This document shows, piece by piece, positions 21,733 to 30,816 of a stretch of DNA of 54,528 bases (the stretch's first letter is position 1; each line of letters opens with the position of its first letter). The DNA comes from Gemella cuniculi DSM 15828 (GTDB lineage Bacteria; Bacillota; Bacilli; Staphylococcales; Gemellaceae): positions 1 to 54,528 of the forward strand of contig NZ_AUDW01000018.1 of the NCBI RefSeq assembly GCF_000425665.1. The letters run 5' to 3'. Both the position numbers and the translations under genes were made by a program. The notes beneath the pieces were generated by a model. It ran no database searches. It saw only the letters and a list, made by a program, of their open reading frames with translations, and was not told the origin of the DNA.

Positions 21733-22926
21733 TTACCACTGTAAATCCACATGTTCATTCATTTCTTTATAAGCTATATCAACTTTATTTTTCATAGCGT
21801 CATCTAATTTATCTCGATATTTTCCACCTTCAATAAAATCTTCTAAAATCATCACTCGATAATCAAAAAGTGGGTATCCTTGTGGTGTTTTTCTTCCATT
21901 CGGAGTAGAATGCACCAAAGTAGGATGTGCTTTTACAGTTTTTATTATAGTTTTATTATTTTCTTTTTCAAAGGTAATATCCATAAAAACTCCTCGTTCA
22001 GGCCACTTATTATCCATTATCTCCATTCTTTGATTAGAAATAAAGTTTCCCATAGAGTAAATAATGAATTTCTTTTCACCATTTTTTTCTACAGTTTCTG
22101 CTGGCTCTACTACATGCGGATGCCCTCCTAAAACAACATCCGCTCCCCAATTTATCATTTTATTATACAATCTTCTTTGTTCTTGAGTAGGTTGCAAATT
22201 ATATTCTATCCCCATCTGAGGCATCACTATTGTTACATCCGCTTCTTGCTTAGCCTTTTCCAAATCACTTTTTATCTTATCTTCATTTAGATCAGAAAGA
22301 TAATTATTATAATCTTCTTGTGAAAGGTTGGCTTCTAACCCATTATACCCATATGCATAAGCAAGGATAGCTATTTTTATTCCGTTTACCTCTTTAACTA
22401 AAATCTTATCCTCCGAGCGTTTTTTCTCCGTATGAACACCTACTACATCCAATCCCAAATCTTTAAAAGTTTTAGCTGTATATTTTAGTCCATATAATCC
22501 TGTATCCAAAATATGATTATGTGCCAAATCTACAACATCGTAACCAAGACTTTTCATAGTATCCGCTGTTTCTTTTGGAGCGTTAAAAAGTGGATATCCC
22601 GACAAAGGACTCTTATCACTTATTGTACCTTCATAGTCACCTATCGCCAAATCCGCTTTTTCAATCCATGGTTTGACATATTCAAAAAACTGATCAAAAT
22701 TATAACTTCCATCACTTTGCCTTGCAGTATAATATAATGCATCATGATATAAAATGTCTCCATTGGCAACTACTCTTGCCCTTTTAACATGTGAATTCTT
22801 CTCACTTGCAATATCAGAATTTTCTACACTTTTTTTATCAGAATTTTCTATACAAAATATACCAACAGCTATAGCACCAACAAACACCATCACAGAACAT
22901 AAACTCAATAATATTTTTTTCACCAC
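21733..22926 (-). CDS. CapA/PgsA-like metallophosphatase-fold protein
   Basis: About 397 residues. An N-terminal membrane anchor (ILLSLCSVMVFVGAIAVGIF) is followed by the CapA domain, with ANGDILYH, GDYEGTIS, DLAHNHILDTG and GGHPHVVEP as metal-binding motifs. CapA-type proteins are linked to poly-gamma-glutamate or other capsule synthesis, but no capBC partners are present, so the role is open. The start is a GTG at 22926 or 22923 (AAGGAG 6 or 9 nt upstream); a TTG directly on the Shine-Dalgarno is not credible. Confidence 0.85.
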   Translation of the reverse strand: MVKKILLSLCSVMVFVGAIAVGIFCIENSDKKSVENSDIASEKNSHVKRARVVANGDILYHDALYYTARQSDGSYNFDQFFEYVKPWIEKADLAIGDYEGTISDKSPLSGYPLFNAPKETADTMKSLGYDVVDLAHNHILDTGLYGLKYTAKTFKDLGLDVVGVHTEKKRSEDKILVKEVNGIKIAILAYAYGYNGLEANLSQEDYNNYLSDLNEDKIKSDLEKAKQEADVTIVMPQMGIEYNLQPTQEQRRLYNKMINWGADVVLGGHPHVVEPAETVEKNGEKKFIIYSMGNFISNQRMEIMDNKWPERGVFMDITFEKENNKTIIKTVKAHPTLVHSTPNGRKTPQGYPLFDYRVMILEDFIEGGKYRDKLDDAMKNKVDIAYKEMNEHVDLQW

Positions 22927-23084
22927 AATCAACTCCTTAAATATATAGTTTTTTTATAACACAGTTGTCATTGAAAACTTTATCTTACTAAAATTTGTTC
23001 AATATAAAACCATAAAATATAACCTTTATTATATCAAATTTTAAAATTTTCTTCATCAAATAATCTATAAATCTTTTGTCAAAA

Positions 23085-23130
23085 CAAAAAGTGATTGATA
23101 ATTTAACAATTAAGCAAAATTATCAATCAC
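23085..23130 (-). terminator. Terminator of the competence cluster
   Basis: A perfect 14-bp stem, GTGATTGATAATTT (23091-23104) with AAATTATCAATCAC (23117-23130). On the minus strand it is followed by TTTTTGTTTT. The stretch 22927-23084 upstream of the CapA gene is A/T-rich with no gene seen. Confidence 0.85.
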
Positions 23131-23131
23131 C

Positions 23132-23245
23132 CTATTTATCAAAATTTATATTTTCTATTGAGAGATGAAAAATATCTTTGTCTCCTCCGCTTTGATTTTT
23201 CTTTCTCCCAATGTACTTATTATTTCTTAATTTTAAAATTTCCAT
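23132..23245 (-). CDS. Possible 37-residue small protein
   Basis: ATG at 23245, 9 nt after the TAG of the hydrolase-like gene, and a stop 1 nt before the operon terminator. It reads MEILKLRNNKYIGRKKNQSG and so on, and is basic and polar. The Shine-Dalgarno is weak, so this may be chance. Confidence 0.25.
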   Translation of the reverse strand: MEILKLRNNKYIGRKKNQSGGDKDIFHLSIENINFDK

Positions 23246-23254
23246 AAACTATCT

Positions 23255-23929
23255 CTATTTCCCTAATTCGTTCAAAATCATTTGTGGTTTTGTAACCATA
23301 AGCAAATGATCATCCTCCTCTATTTGTGTATAATTTGTTTTCGTCAATTTAAAGTAGGAAAAAATAGTAACATTATTAAAAATTTCTCTACATTTTTTTA
23401 ACAACTCTAAATTGTCAACTCCTGCGTACAAAGATAAATATTGCAACTCTATATCAGGTGATGGACTTATTACATACTCACTACCTTGTTTTCTAAGTTT
23501 TCTAAGCAGTAGTTCTGTTAGAAACTTGTCTTTCAATTCATCTACACTAAGTGTTTTTGATAGATATTCTTCTTTACTAGTGAACTTTATTTCTGATTCA
23601 AAATAGGATCTCAATATTGATCTTGGAGGTATAGGCTCTAATCCCTCAATAATAATTAAATTAATTCCATCAAGGTATTCACTAAACATTTCCAGCCCAT
23701 TAAGCAAAACAACAGTCCCATAAGAAGCACATACTATATAACCGCCTCTTTTTACTTTTGTCATTTTATCTAATAGAACCTGATCTATTTCTTTTTTTGA
23801 TATAGATTTAAAACTCTCTTCTGTAAATTCAATAAAATCAAAGGTTTGGTCTGGCATATTTTCCAAGACTCTTGTCCAAATATATCTATCCCAACCTAGT
23901 GGATTAATAAATAAGATATCTGTCGTCAT
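23255..23929 (-). CDS. Alpha/beta-hydrolase-like protein linked to dprA
   Basis: 224 residues from the ATG at 23929 (AAAGGG 8 nt upstream). INPLGWDRYIW resembles the oxyanion region of small alpha/beta hydrolases such as BioH. CASYGT holds a candidate nucleophile, Ser69, in a variant of GxSxG, and DDHLLMVTKP near the end offers the histidine. Hydrolase activity is therefore plausible, but the substrate is unknown. It starts 24 bp after dprA in the same likely operon and may be a passenger or a biosynthetic carboxylesterase (inference). Confidence 0.6.
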   Translation of the reverse strand: MTTDILFINPLGWDRYIWTRVLENMPDQTFDFIEFTEESFKSISKKEIDQVLLDKMTKVKRGGYIVCASYGTVVLLNGLEMFSEYLDGINLIIIEGLEPIPPRSILRSYFESEIKFTSKEEYLSKTLSVDELKDKFLTELLLRKLRKQGSEYVISPSPDIELQYLSLYAGVDNLELLKKCREIFNNVTIFSYFKLTKTNYTQIEEDDHLLMVTKPQMILNELGK

Positions 23930-23953
23930 TATTATCACCCTTTCAAATATCTA

Positions 23954-24844
23954 CTAAAATCCTAATTCATTACCAAAATCCTCTAATTTATTTACTAGTA
24001 TCGCCCCCTCTTTTATATATTCATTCATCGCCCAACTCATCTTATCACCAAATCTCCCTGGAAGACAAAATACATTGTTCCCTATTTCCAGTGAAAAATC
24101 TATCGTTCTTGACGTCCCACTTCTCTTTGCTGCTTCTGTTACTAACAACGAAGTAGAAATCCCAGCTACAAGTCTATTCCTTTCTAAAAATTTATATTTC
24201 CTTATTGGCGAAGTGGGAAAATACTCTGATATGATAAGATGATTTTGCGTTAATTTATCATAAAGATATCTACTTTTTTCTGGATATATAATATTATGCC
24301 CATGTGCAATTATTCCTATAGTGAATCCATTATTTTCTATCGTTGTTTCATGAGCTAAACTATCGACTCCAAGTGCAAGACCACTAATAATTACAAAATG
24401 ATTTTCTACTAAATGTGGCACAATCTTTTCCAAAGCAACTTTTGAGTAATTTGTATTATTTCTACTGCCTACTATTGAAAATTTTCTTCTAAAAAGAAGT
24501 AAATCTTTATTCCCTCTATAAAAAATTACAAAAGGATAATCATATAATCTAAAAAATTCATTTGGATAGTAAGGATCGTCATAGAAAATATATTTGACAT
24601 TATAGAACTCAAAGTAACTTTCAAAATCAAAATCCAAATTATAAATTAGCTTAGTATAAATTTCCTTGGAAGATTCTCCAAAACAATCTGAAAAATCTTC
24701 CATATCTATTTCTAAAATCTTTTCTATACTACCTAATTTTTGAATAACTTTATGTAGTTTCAAAGATGTGATTTTTTCTATCGCTAAAAGCGATAACAAA
24801 ATCTTTTTCTCTTTGTTCGTCAACTTCCCATATAACTCCCCCAT
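23954..24844 (-). CDS. dprA: DNA-processing protein DprA
   Basis: 296 residues. The Rossmann-like core has FSIVGSRNNTNYSKVAL, IISGLALGVDSLAHETT, IGIIAHGHNIIYP and SGTSRTIDFSLEIGNNVFCLPG, which are DprA/Smf hallmarks. DprA binds incoming single-stranded DNA and loads RecA during transformation. The family's C-terminal winged-helix domain appears absent; the protein ends soon after the core. It follows coiA by 22 bp, so two competence proteins are co-encoded. Confidence 0.95.
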   Translation of the reverse strand: MGELYGKLTNKEKKILLSLLAIEKITSLKLHKVIQKLGSIEKILEIDMEDFSDCFGESSKEIYTKLIYNLDFDFESYFEFYNVKYIFYDDPYYPNEFFRLYDYPFVIFYRGNKDLLLFRRKFSIVGSRNNTNYSKVALEKIVPHLVENHFVIISGLALGVDSLAHETTIENNGFTIGIIAHGHNIIYPEKSRYLYDKLTQNHLIISEYFPTSPIRKYKFLERNRLVAGISTSLLVTEAAKRSGTSRTIDFSLEIGNNVFCLPGRFGDKMSWAMNEYIKEGAILVNKLEDFGNELGF

Positions 24845-24866
24845 AATAAATTCCCCCTATAAAATT

Positions 24867-25910
24867 TTAATCTTCTTTTTCCACCAACAGTTTATAATAT
24901 TCTTTAAATACTTTTAAAAATATCTCTCCTCTTTGCACATTATTTATATAAATACTATTTTTAAACTCTATAATGTTACTCATTATTCTTATAAGTTCAG
25001 AATAAGTTTTACCCTCTTTAAAAAATCGATACATTAAACCTTGCCAATAAACTAATGGGGTCTGAATTAACACCTGCTCTAGCATATTAATACCTATTGC
25101 ATCAGGTATATTATTAAGCTCTATTTTTTGATTATAGAACATACTTAACACTTTATTTTTTATAGTTTTATCATATTTTAATTGTTCATAAACATAATTT
25201 TTTATATCTTCGGGGTATAGTTTTGATGTTAAATCCTTATCCAAAAGCTGTAAATCTAACGGCACATCAAAATTACGTATATCATAACTAGTTTTTATAC
25301 AAACTGCATTTCTTTTTTTCAGATTGTGTGCCCAAATTTGGTAAAATTCAAATTTTTTATCCTCATTGTTCCAACCATAAAAAAATACTTTTCCTTGATA
25401 ATAATTTAGAAAATTATCAACAAACGGTGCATATCTAATATAGCTTATTCCATCATAATTTTTTAATTCTTTTATAAATTTTTTCGTATCTATCAGCCAA
25501 ATTAGTTTTATTCCAGCTTTTGAATATCCCTTTGTTCTTTCTTCAATGAGTTCATAAGGAATTACTGAACGTTGATATTCAAATGCAACATTGTTATCTT
25601 TTATATAAACATCTGCTATCTGAATACTACTTTCTGTTTTAAAAATATGTTCCACTTCTACATTACGATATCTTCCCTTAAAATGCTCATAAAGATCTTT
25701 TTTAGTTGCAAGATGTTCACTACTTTCTTTTTTATAAGTTTCATATTCACACGAACAATTTTTGGCATGAGCAAAATGCGATTGAATCTTTATACCCTTT
25801 TTAAAAATAACCTTCCCCTTACATATAGGACAATAATACTCCCCAGTTTTTTTAATATCACTATCCAAAGCATTGCAAACTTCATCTTTGTTATCGTATG
25901 CTACGTACAT
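24867..25910 (-). CDS. coiA: Competence protein CoiA
   Basis: 347 residues from the ATG at 25910 (AAAGGAG 7 nt upstream); an earlier in-frame start at 25940 has no such site. The N-terminal CPICKGKVIFKKG is a zinc-ribbon-like part, followed by HFAHAKNC and a nuclease-like domain with IADVYIKDNNVAFEYQRSVI (an Asp..Glu-x-Gln pattern of the restriction-endonuclease fold). CoiA is required for transformation in streptococci, acting after uptake at the recombination step. No TACGAATA cin-box was found upstream. Confidence 0.9.
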   Translation of the reverse strand: MYVAYDNKDEVCNALDSDIKKTGEYYCPICKGKVIFKKGIKIQSHFAHAKNCSCEYETYKKESSEHLATKKDLYEHFKGRYRNVEVEHIFKTESSIQIADVYIKDNNVAFEYQRSVIPYELIEERTKGYSKAGIKLIWLIDTKKFIKELKNYDGISYIRYAPFVDNFLNYYQGKVFFYGWNNEDKKFEFYQIWAHNLKKRNAVCIKTSYDIRNFDVPLDLQLLDKDLTSKLYPEDIKNYVYEQLKYDKTIKNKVLSMFYNQKIELNNIPDAIGINMLEQVLIQTPLVYWQGLMYRFFKEGKTYSELIRIMSNIIEFKNSIYINNVQRGEIFLKVFKEYYKLLVEKED

Positions 25911-25982
25911 AATATTCTCCTTTTTCTTATGTATATCCATTTTATTTTTAAAACAATATTTAATATCTATTTAATTGCCAAT

Positions 25983-26261
25983 TTACTTTAACTCTCTATA
26001 CTTTCTGTATATGAAATCCTCTATCTCCACTTCAACAAACTTTGTTAAATCTATCCAAGATATTTCATTTTTATGGTTATCACTATCCACAAGATAAACT
26101 TTTTGTTCTTTTTCACAGAGATAATAATTCTTTTTACTGTCATAAAGCTCTGACATAAATTCCATATTACTCTCTATAGAAAACTCTAAGCATTTTTTAT
26201 ACCATGGTTGCTTCTCATGCTTTTTAACCTCTATAACACGATCATAATTTTTTATATTCAT
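25983..26261 (-). CDS. Hypothetical protein between rlmA and coiA
   Basis: 92 residues, not recognised. It is acidic and aromatic-rich: PWYKKCLEFSIESNMEFMSE, then DSKKNYYLCEKEQKVYLVDS. No membrane segment or signal peptide. It lies 50 bp after rlmA and 72 bp before coiA on the same strand and so probably belongs to the operon. It could be a small cytoplasmic adaptor; no function is proposed. Confidence 0.7.
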   Translation of the reverse strand: MNIKNYDRVIEVKKHEKQPWYKKCLEFSIESNMEFMSELYDSKKNYYLCEKEQKVYLVDSDNHKNEISWIDLTKFVEVEIEDFIYRKYRELK

Positions 26262-26311
26262 AAAAATTCCCCCTTTATACTTTTAAAAAATTTATCTTAA
26301 TTATTAAAATT

Positions 26312-27127
26312 TTATTTTTTACAAACTAAGATTTCTAAATCTATAGTTATGGTTTTTAAATTTTTGATATCATCTACTGATATATCCTTAGAAAATGTTA
26401 ATGGAGTCATCTTTAAAAACTGTTCAGCCAAATATTCATCAAGTTGGTAAGTTTCATAAATTTTAATTCTCTCCACAATTTTACAATTATCTTCTATTAG
26501 CTTAATTGTATCATCATTAGTATATGTTTTATTTTTGGTAATACTTCTAATCTCTCTTAAATAATTAGAATTAGGAATAATTTTTATCAAATACCCTCTA
26601 TCGCCCAAAACTCTAAAAAATTCATTATAATTAGCTGGTGTCAAAATATTTAAAATACATGAAATACTATTAGATCGAAAGGGCAGCTTGGCTAAATTTG
26701 CTATTATATAGGGATTGCGTTTATCATCTTTTGTTGCTAACTCTATAGCATCTTTACTATTATCAAGTCCATAAAAATATTTCTCAGGGAATAATCTCTT
26801 TAATTCCTTAATATAATATCCCTCACCACATCCAATATCCACTACAATATCTTTAGAATACTTGCTTATTAATTCTCCCAAACACTCTAATACCTTTTTA
26901 TAAAAATTGTTTTTAAAAATAATTCCTCTTGCTAAGAATAATTCCTCATTATATTTTGTTTTCCTGTAATTATTAATCAAATGTAAATAACCTTTTTTAG
27001 AAAAATCATAACTATGCTTTTCACCACAAGTTAAACTAATATTTTTTATTTCTGCATTACTCATACACTTTGGACACAAATAAATTTTTTCTTGATTAAA
27101 TTTGTTTATAACATTTTCTATTCGCAT
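26312..27127 (-). CDS. rlmA: 23S rRNA (guanine-N1)-methyltransferase, RlmA family
   Basis: 271 residues. An N-terminal zinc finger (Cys18, Cys21, Cys34, His38) is followed by the SAM-binding domain with VVDIGCGEGYYIKEL and FYGLDNSKDAIELA. The RlmA(I)/(II) family methylates G745 or G748 in hairpin 35 of 23S rRNA; the Gram-positive RlmA(II) type affects sensitivity to tylosin and telithromycin. It is the first gene of a likely operon with coiA and dprA. Confidence 0.9.
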   Translation of the reverse strand: MRIENVINKFNQEKIYLCPKCMSNAEIKNISLTCGEKHSYDFSKKGYLHLINNYRKTKYNEELFLARGIIFKNNFYKKVLECLGELISKYSKDIVVDIGCGEGYYIKELKRLFPEKYFYGLDNSKDAIELATKDDKRNPYIIANLAKLPFRSNSISCILNILTPANYNEFFRVLGDRGYLIKIIPNSNYLREIRSITKNKTYTNDDTIKLIEDNCKIVERIKIYETYQLDEYLAEQFLKMTPLTFSKDISVDDIKNLKTITIDLEILVCKK

Positions 27128-27513
27128 AAAGTTCCTCTTTTACTTTCTTACTTAATTGTATCAAATAACATAAGATAAAGATAGTGATAACATAAAAAAA
27201 CATTATAAATTTTCGCTTTTTTCAGTTTTTTAATAAACTTTATTTTTCTTATCTAAAACCTTTATATAATATGTTTTTTAAAAACAAAAACGACATCTTT
27301 ATATTCGCTATAAAAATCATCGTTTGAAAATTTTATTTATTATTTTTTTTCAGTATTTTATAATTAAAATACAACTTGCAAATGATAAATTTTAAACATC
27401 ATCCAAATTTATAAAATTTATTACTTTACATCTTTGAATTGACTTACTTAATTAACATTAGCCCTTCAAGTACAAAATTTTTATTTTGATATTTATAATT
27501 CAAGTTGCACGCT
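27128..27513. other. A/T-rich spacer between rlmA and tadA
   Basis: 386 bp with no gene found on either strand. It should hold the rlmA promoter and the end of the tadA transcript, but no clear consensus site or strong hairpin stands out. Confidence 0.5.
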
Positions 27514-27972
27514 CTACTTTTTTTCTCTAAGTTCTTTGAAAAAATCTTTCATAAGTGTAGAACATTCTTCTTCCAAAATTCCAGATATAACATTAGCTCT
27601 GTGATTAAATTTTTTAGTATTCACTAGATTAAAACAACTACCACAACAACCATATTTAGAATCAGCTGCCCCAAAAATCACATTCTCTACCCTGGCTTGA
27701 ACAATCCCACCACTGCACATAACACAAGGTTCAACAGTTGTATATAAAAAACTATTATCTAATCTCCAAAAACCTATTTTCTCACATGCTTCTTTTATTA
27801 CAAGAAGTTCTGCATGATTCAACGCTTGCTGATTATGCTCACGAGTATTATGTGCCTTAGCTACAACTTCTCCATCAATCACCAAAACAGCTCCTACTGG
27901 AACTTCCCCTTTTTTATAAGCACGCCGTGCTTCTTCCAAAGCTAACTCCATATAATATTCATGTTCTTTCAT
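27514..27972 (-). CDS. tadA: tRNA-specific adenosine deaminase TadA
   Basis: 152 residues of the cytidine-deaminase fold. The zinc site is HAE (His53, Glu55) and PCVMC (Pro82, Cys83, Cys86). It converts A34 to inosine in tRNA-Arg(ACG), an essential step for decoding CGN codons. ATG at 27972. In many Firmicutes tadA is followed by the SRP RNA and dnaX; neither is adjacent here. Confidence 0.95.
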   Translation of the reverse strand: MKEHEYYMELALEEARRAYKKGEVPVGAVLVIDGEVVAKAHNTREHNQQALNHAELLVIKEACEKIGFWRLDNSFLYTTVEPCVMCSGGIVQARVENVIFGAADSKYGCCGSCFNLVNTKKFNHRANVISGILEEECSTLMKDFFKELREKK

Positions 27973-28057
27973 ATCAATATCCTCTCAAATCTATTTAGCA
28001 CCCAAATGACAATTCTTACTCTAAACATACAATAAATAAAAGATTATTAAAGTTAAA

Positions 28058-28102
28058 TTTTTTTGTTATTTTTAACATCTTAAAATAAAAATAACAAAAA
28101 AA
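28058..28102 (-). repeat. Perfect 17-bp hairpin in the tadA leader
   Basis: Arms at 28058-28074 (T7, then GTTATTTTTA) and 28086-28102 (exact complement), with an 11-nt loop. The T-run just after the smaller hairpin at 28104-28131 (minus strand) forms part of one arm, so the two structures compete. Confidence 0.6.
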
Positions 28103-28103
28103 A

Positions 28104-28131
28104 GCATAGATGAGTTCTATTACTACATACT
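28104..28131 (-). terminator. Possible attenuator upstream of tadA
   Basis: On the minus strand AAGTAT pairs with ATGCTT, followed directly by eight T residues, about 30-60 nt after the predicted start site. The stem is short, so this is tentative. Confidence 0.35.
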
Positions 28132-28166
28132 TAAAGAAATTTTTTCAAATCCTCTTATATTCTCCT

Positions 28167-28195
28167 ATTATAAAAGCTAAATTTATTTATGTCAA
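28167..28195 (-). promoter_or_regulatory. Perfect consensus sigma-A promoter
   Basis: Minus strand TTGACA (28195-28190), a 17-nt spacer, and TATAAT (28172-28167): an exact consensus. It points at tadA but lies about 190 nt before its start codon. Confidence 0.85.
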
Positions 28196-28462
28196 TTACT
28201 TTAAAATCAGTAATTACAAAACTTTCAAATGATAACTACATTCAATTATTAAAAAAAATATTATAGTCTAGAATATATTAATAATGGATTTATTAATAGT
28301 AATTTTAAAAAAATAAATTTTGATAAAAAAACAATTATTATAACAACTTGAAATCTTCTTTATTTTTCTACAAATATGTTTTTAAAAATTCATTATACTA
28401 AAATATTAGTTTTCTCACTTCCTCCAACGAGCAACACCTCCCTACTAATAACCTTTCTTGTG

Positions 28463-28471
28463 TGTTATAAT
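28463..28471 (+). promoter_or_regulatory. Extended -10 promoter of the LPXTG protein gene
   Basis: TGTTATAAT with no clear -35, about 35 nt upstream of the ATG and followed by a strong GAGGAGGAG Shine-Dalgarno. The rest of 28200-28460 is A/T-rich with no gene seen. Confidence 0.6.
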
Positions 28472-28505
28472 AACTTTGAAAAAAATATTATGAGGAGGAG
28501 TAAAA

Positions 28506-30800
28506 ATGAATAAGAAAATAAAATTTTTTATAACATTTTTATTTACGTTACTGCTATGCACTGTAGCAATATATGAAAAAAATATAGTTAAAGCTGGTGA
28601 AAGAACTTTTTCACCTATGGTTTTAGAAAATGGAGAACCCGTTGAAGAACCAATTAGTTTTAAACTAATTAGCAATGACGGAAGTAATCACGTTATTCAA
28701 GCCACAAATGAAGAAGGATATATCGATTTTAAAAAGGTAAAAGAAGAGGTTAGTTATACCGTTAGCCTAGAAAAAAATAATACATATTCTATGAACAGTT
28801 TTTCTTTTACTATTAAAGACGGTATAGCTTATCGCGATGATAATAACGACATGCTTCTTAGTTTAGATGTGAGTAAAATCACCTCTGCTGAAACAGAAAA
28901 ATCTGATAATTCAACAACAGATGAGGCTGATAATTCTAATAAAATAAATGAAAAAAGAACCACTCTTTTTCTTGCTGTTTTAGACAGAAAAGATGAAGTA
29001 ACAGATAACTTAAAATTCGAATTCAAAAGTAATGATGAAACTATTACCTCTGACAATGACGAAGGTCAAGTAGGTGCAAAACTAAAACAAAATACAAGTT
29101 ATACAGTAAAATTATTGGATAACTCTAAATATAATATGGATAGTTTTTCTTTTACTATTAAAGATGGAACACCTTATCGTGATGATAATGGGGAATTAGT
29201 AGTAAGTTTAGACTTAAAGAAAAAAAATACTTCTTCTACTATTCAACCAAATAATCCAACTAACAAAGAAGATTCTAACTCAGAAGATTGTGGTTGTGAT
29301 GAAACTAATCAACAAAAAGTAAAAATTAAAAAAATGAAGTTAGTTGACTCTAAAAATCCTGAAGGTGAAACTATCAAAGACAAATTAACTTTTGTCTTCT
29401 TTAATGTTTCTAAACAAAAACCTGCAGGAGAGTTTACTTCTGAAGATGGAAAACTCCCAGAAATAGAGCTAATAGCTGACGATGAGTATGAAGTGTACTT
29501 AAAAGAAAACGATAACTACGGTATGAAGCATCGTCGTATCTACGCATTTATGAATCACTATCCAATTGATATGGACGATCCTTATGAAAGATATATCGAT
29601 AGCTTCGAATTAATCAAAAAAGATAAAGATTATGTAGAGCCACAAAGAGAATCTGTTGAAGCTACTATGCAAGTGGCTTACAAAGGAAAAGTTTTAAAAG
29701 ATGAATTAACTTTTGAATTTGTTAGTAACAACGAAACTATTCGTGCTACAAGCAAAAATGGAATAGTAAAAGTAAATTTAAGAGAAGGTGTTGACTATAT
29801 GGTAGGTTTAGTAAACAGCGATAAATACGATATAGAAACTTTCCCTATTGTTATAAAAAACAAGCAAGTTGGTAAATTCCCTTATGATCATAGAACTTGT
29901 TACCTAGTAGAATACCTTAATGTTGTAGATAAAGGAACGATTTCTACAACTAACCCTCACTACACGATTGCAACAAAAGATGAAAAAGTTCGTATTTCTG
30001 GAATGAATTTTGCTGATCTTAAACTTGATGTTCAAAAAATAGATTCTAGCACCATCCCTGCGTTAAACGGAAAAAAAGCTGATGTATACGACATTAACTT
30101 TATTAATATTTACAGAAAAGAAGTAGTAAAACTAAAAGGTGATTTCACAGTCACACTACCTAAGGAACGTGGTAAAAAAGTAATCGCTATTTACTACATA
30201 AATAATTTAGGACAATTAGAAAAACGTGATCCTATTGATGGAGAGTTTAATAGTGTTATTACTTTTAAAACTGATCACTTCTCTCGTTATGCATTAGTAT
30301 ATGAAGAGGACAATCAACCTAATGCTGAGGAGCCTAAAGGTAACATGCCGAAAGTCGATCAACCTAATGCTGAGGAGCCTAAAGGTGACATGCCGAAAGT
30401 CGATCAACCTAAAGATGAGAAACCTAAAGGGGACATGCCGAAAGTCGATCAACCTAATGCTGAGGAGCCTAAAGGTGACATGCCGAAAGTCGATCAACCT
30501 AAAACTGAAAATCCTAAAGGTGACATACCAAAAGTCGATCAACCTAAAGATGAGAAACCTAAAGGGAATATGCCAAAAGTCGATCAACCTAAAACTGAAA
30601 ATCCTAAAGGCAACATGCCGAAAGTCGATGAACTGAAAGCTGAAGCACCTAAGAAAGCTGAGAAGCCTAATACCAACGCACACAGCACAAATACTAAAGC
30701 AACCAAACTACCTAATACTGGTAACTCTGCTGCTAATACAACTTTTGCTGGAATTTTGGTATTACTTAGTACCTTGGCTAGCAGAAAGGTTAAACGTTAA
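28506..30800 (+). CDS. LPXTG surface protein with tandem beta-domains and PK-rich repeats
   Basis: 764 residues. A signal peptide (about 1-30) is followed by four related segments of about 90 residues (about 33-125, 155-240, 272-370, 380-475), sharing a SFSFTIKDG..YRDDN pattern in the first two and weaker versions later. A mid-region (about 480-600) is followed by seven 15-residue repeats of the form QPxxExPKGxMPKVD, then a wall anchor with LPNTG at about 735-739 and a hydrophobic tail ending KVKR. Cysteines in DCGCDE near 260 are unusual for a wall protein. The ligand is unknown. The repeats probably act as a wall-spanning stalk. Single gene, opposite to its neighbours, with its own promoter and terminator. 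Confidence 0.92.
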   Translation: MNKKIKFFITFLFTLLLCTVAIYEKNIVKAGERTFSPMVLENGEPVEEPISFKLISNDGSNHVIQATNEEGYIDFKKVKEEVSYTVSLEKNNTYSMNSFSFTIKDGIAYRDDNNDMLLSLDVSKITSAETEKSDNSTTDEADNSNKINEKRTTLFLAVLDRKDEVTDNLKFEFKSNDETITSDNDEGQVGAKLKQNTSYTVKLLDNSKYNMDSFSFTIKDGTPYRDDNGELVVSLDLKKKNTSSTIQPNNPTNKEDSNSEDCGCDETNQQKVKIKKMKLVDSKNPEGETIKDKLTFVFFNVSKQKPAGEFTSEDGKLPEIELIADDEYEVYLKENDNYGMKHRRIYAFMNHYPIDMDDPYERYIDSFELIKKDKDYVEPQRESVEATMQVAYKGKVLKDELTFEFVSNNETIRATSKNGIVKVNLREGVDYMVGLVNSDKYDIETFPIVIKNKQVGKFPYDHRTCYLVEYLNVVDKGTISTTNPHYTIATKDEKVRISGMNFADLKLDVQKIDSSTIPALNGKKADVYDINFINIYRKEVVKLKGDFTVTLPKERGKKVIAIYYINNLGQLEKRDPIDGEFNSVITFKTDHFSRYALVYEEDNQPNAEEPKGNMPKVDQPNAEEPKGDMPKVDQPKDEKPKGDMPKVDQPNAEEPKGDMPKVDQPKTENPKGDIPKVDQPKDEKPKGNMPKVDQPKTENPKGNMPKVDELKAEAPKKAEKPNTNAHSTNTKATKLPNTGNSAANTTFAGILVLLSTLASRKVKR
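30315..30629 (+). repeat. Seven 45-nt in-frame tandem repeats
   Basis: Exactly seven copies of 45 nt encode QPNAEEPKGNMPKVD and variants. The variants follow the order A A B A C B C, where A has NAEE, B has KDEK and C has KTEN. An eighth, degenerate unit follows. Copy number is probably variable between strains. Confidence 0.95.
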
Positions 30801-30816
30801 AAAACAATTCTCTAAA

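Noticed and set aside
23412-23606. 64-residue frame antisense to the hydrolase-like gene
   Set aside because: No RBS; shadow of a well-formed minus-strand gene.
27973-28160. SRP RNA expected next to tadA
   Set aside because: The conserved helix-8 GGAA-type core of the SRP RNA is not present.
30294-30683. Frames on both strands over the 45-nt repeats
   Set aside because: Tandem repeats of a length divisible by three keep all frames open; only the LPXTG frame has start, signal and anchor.
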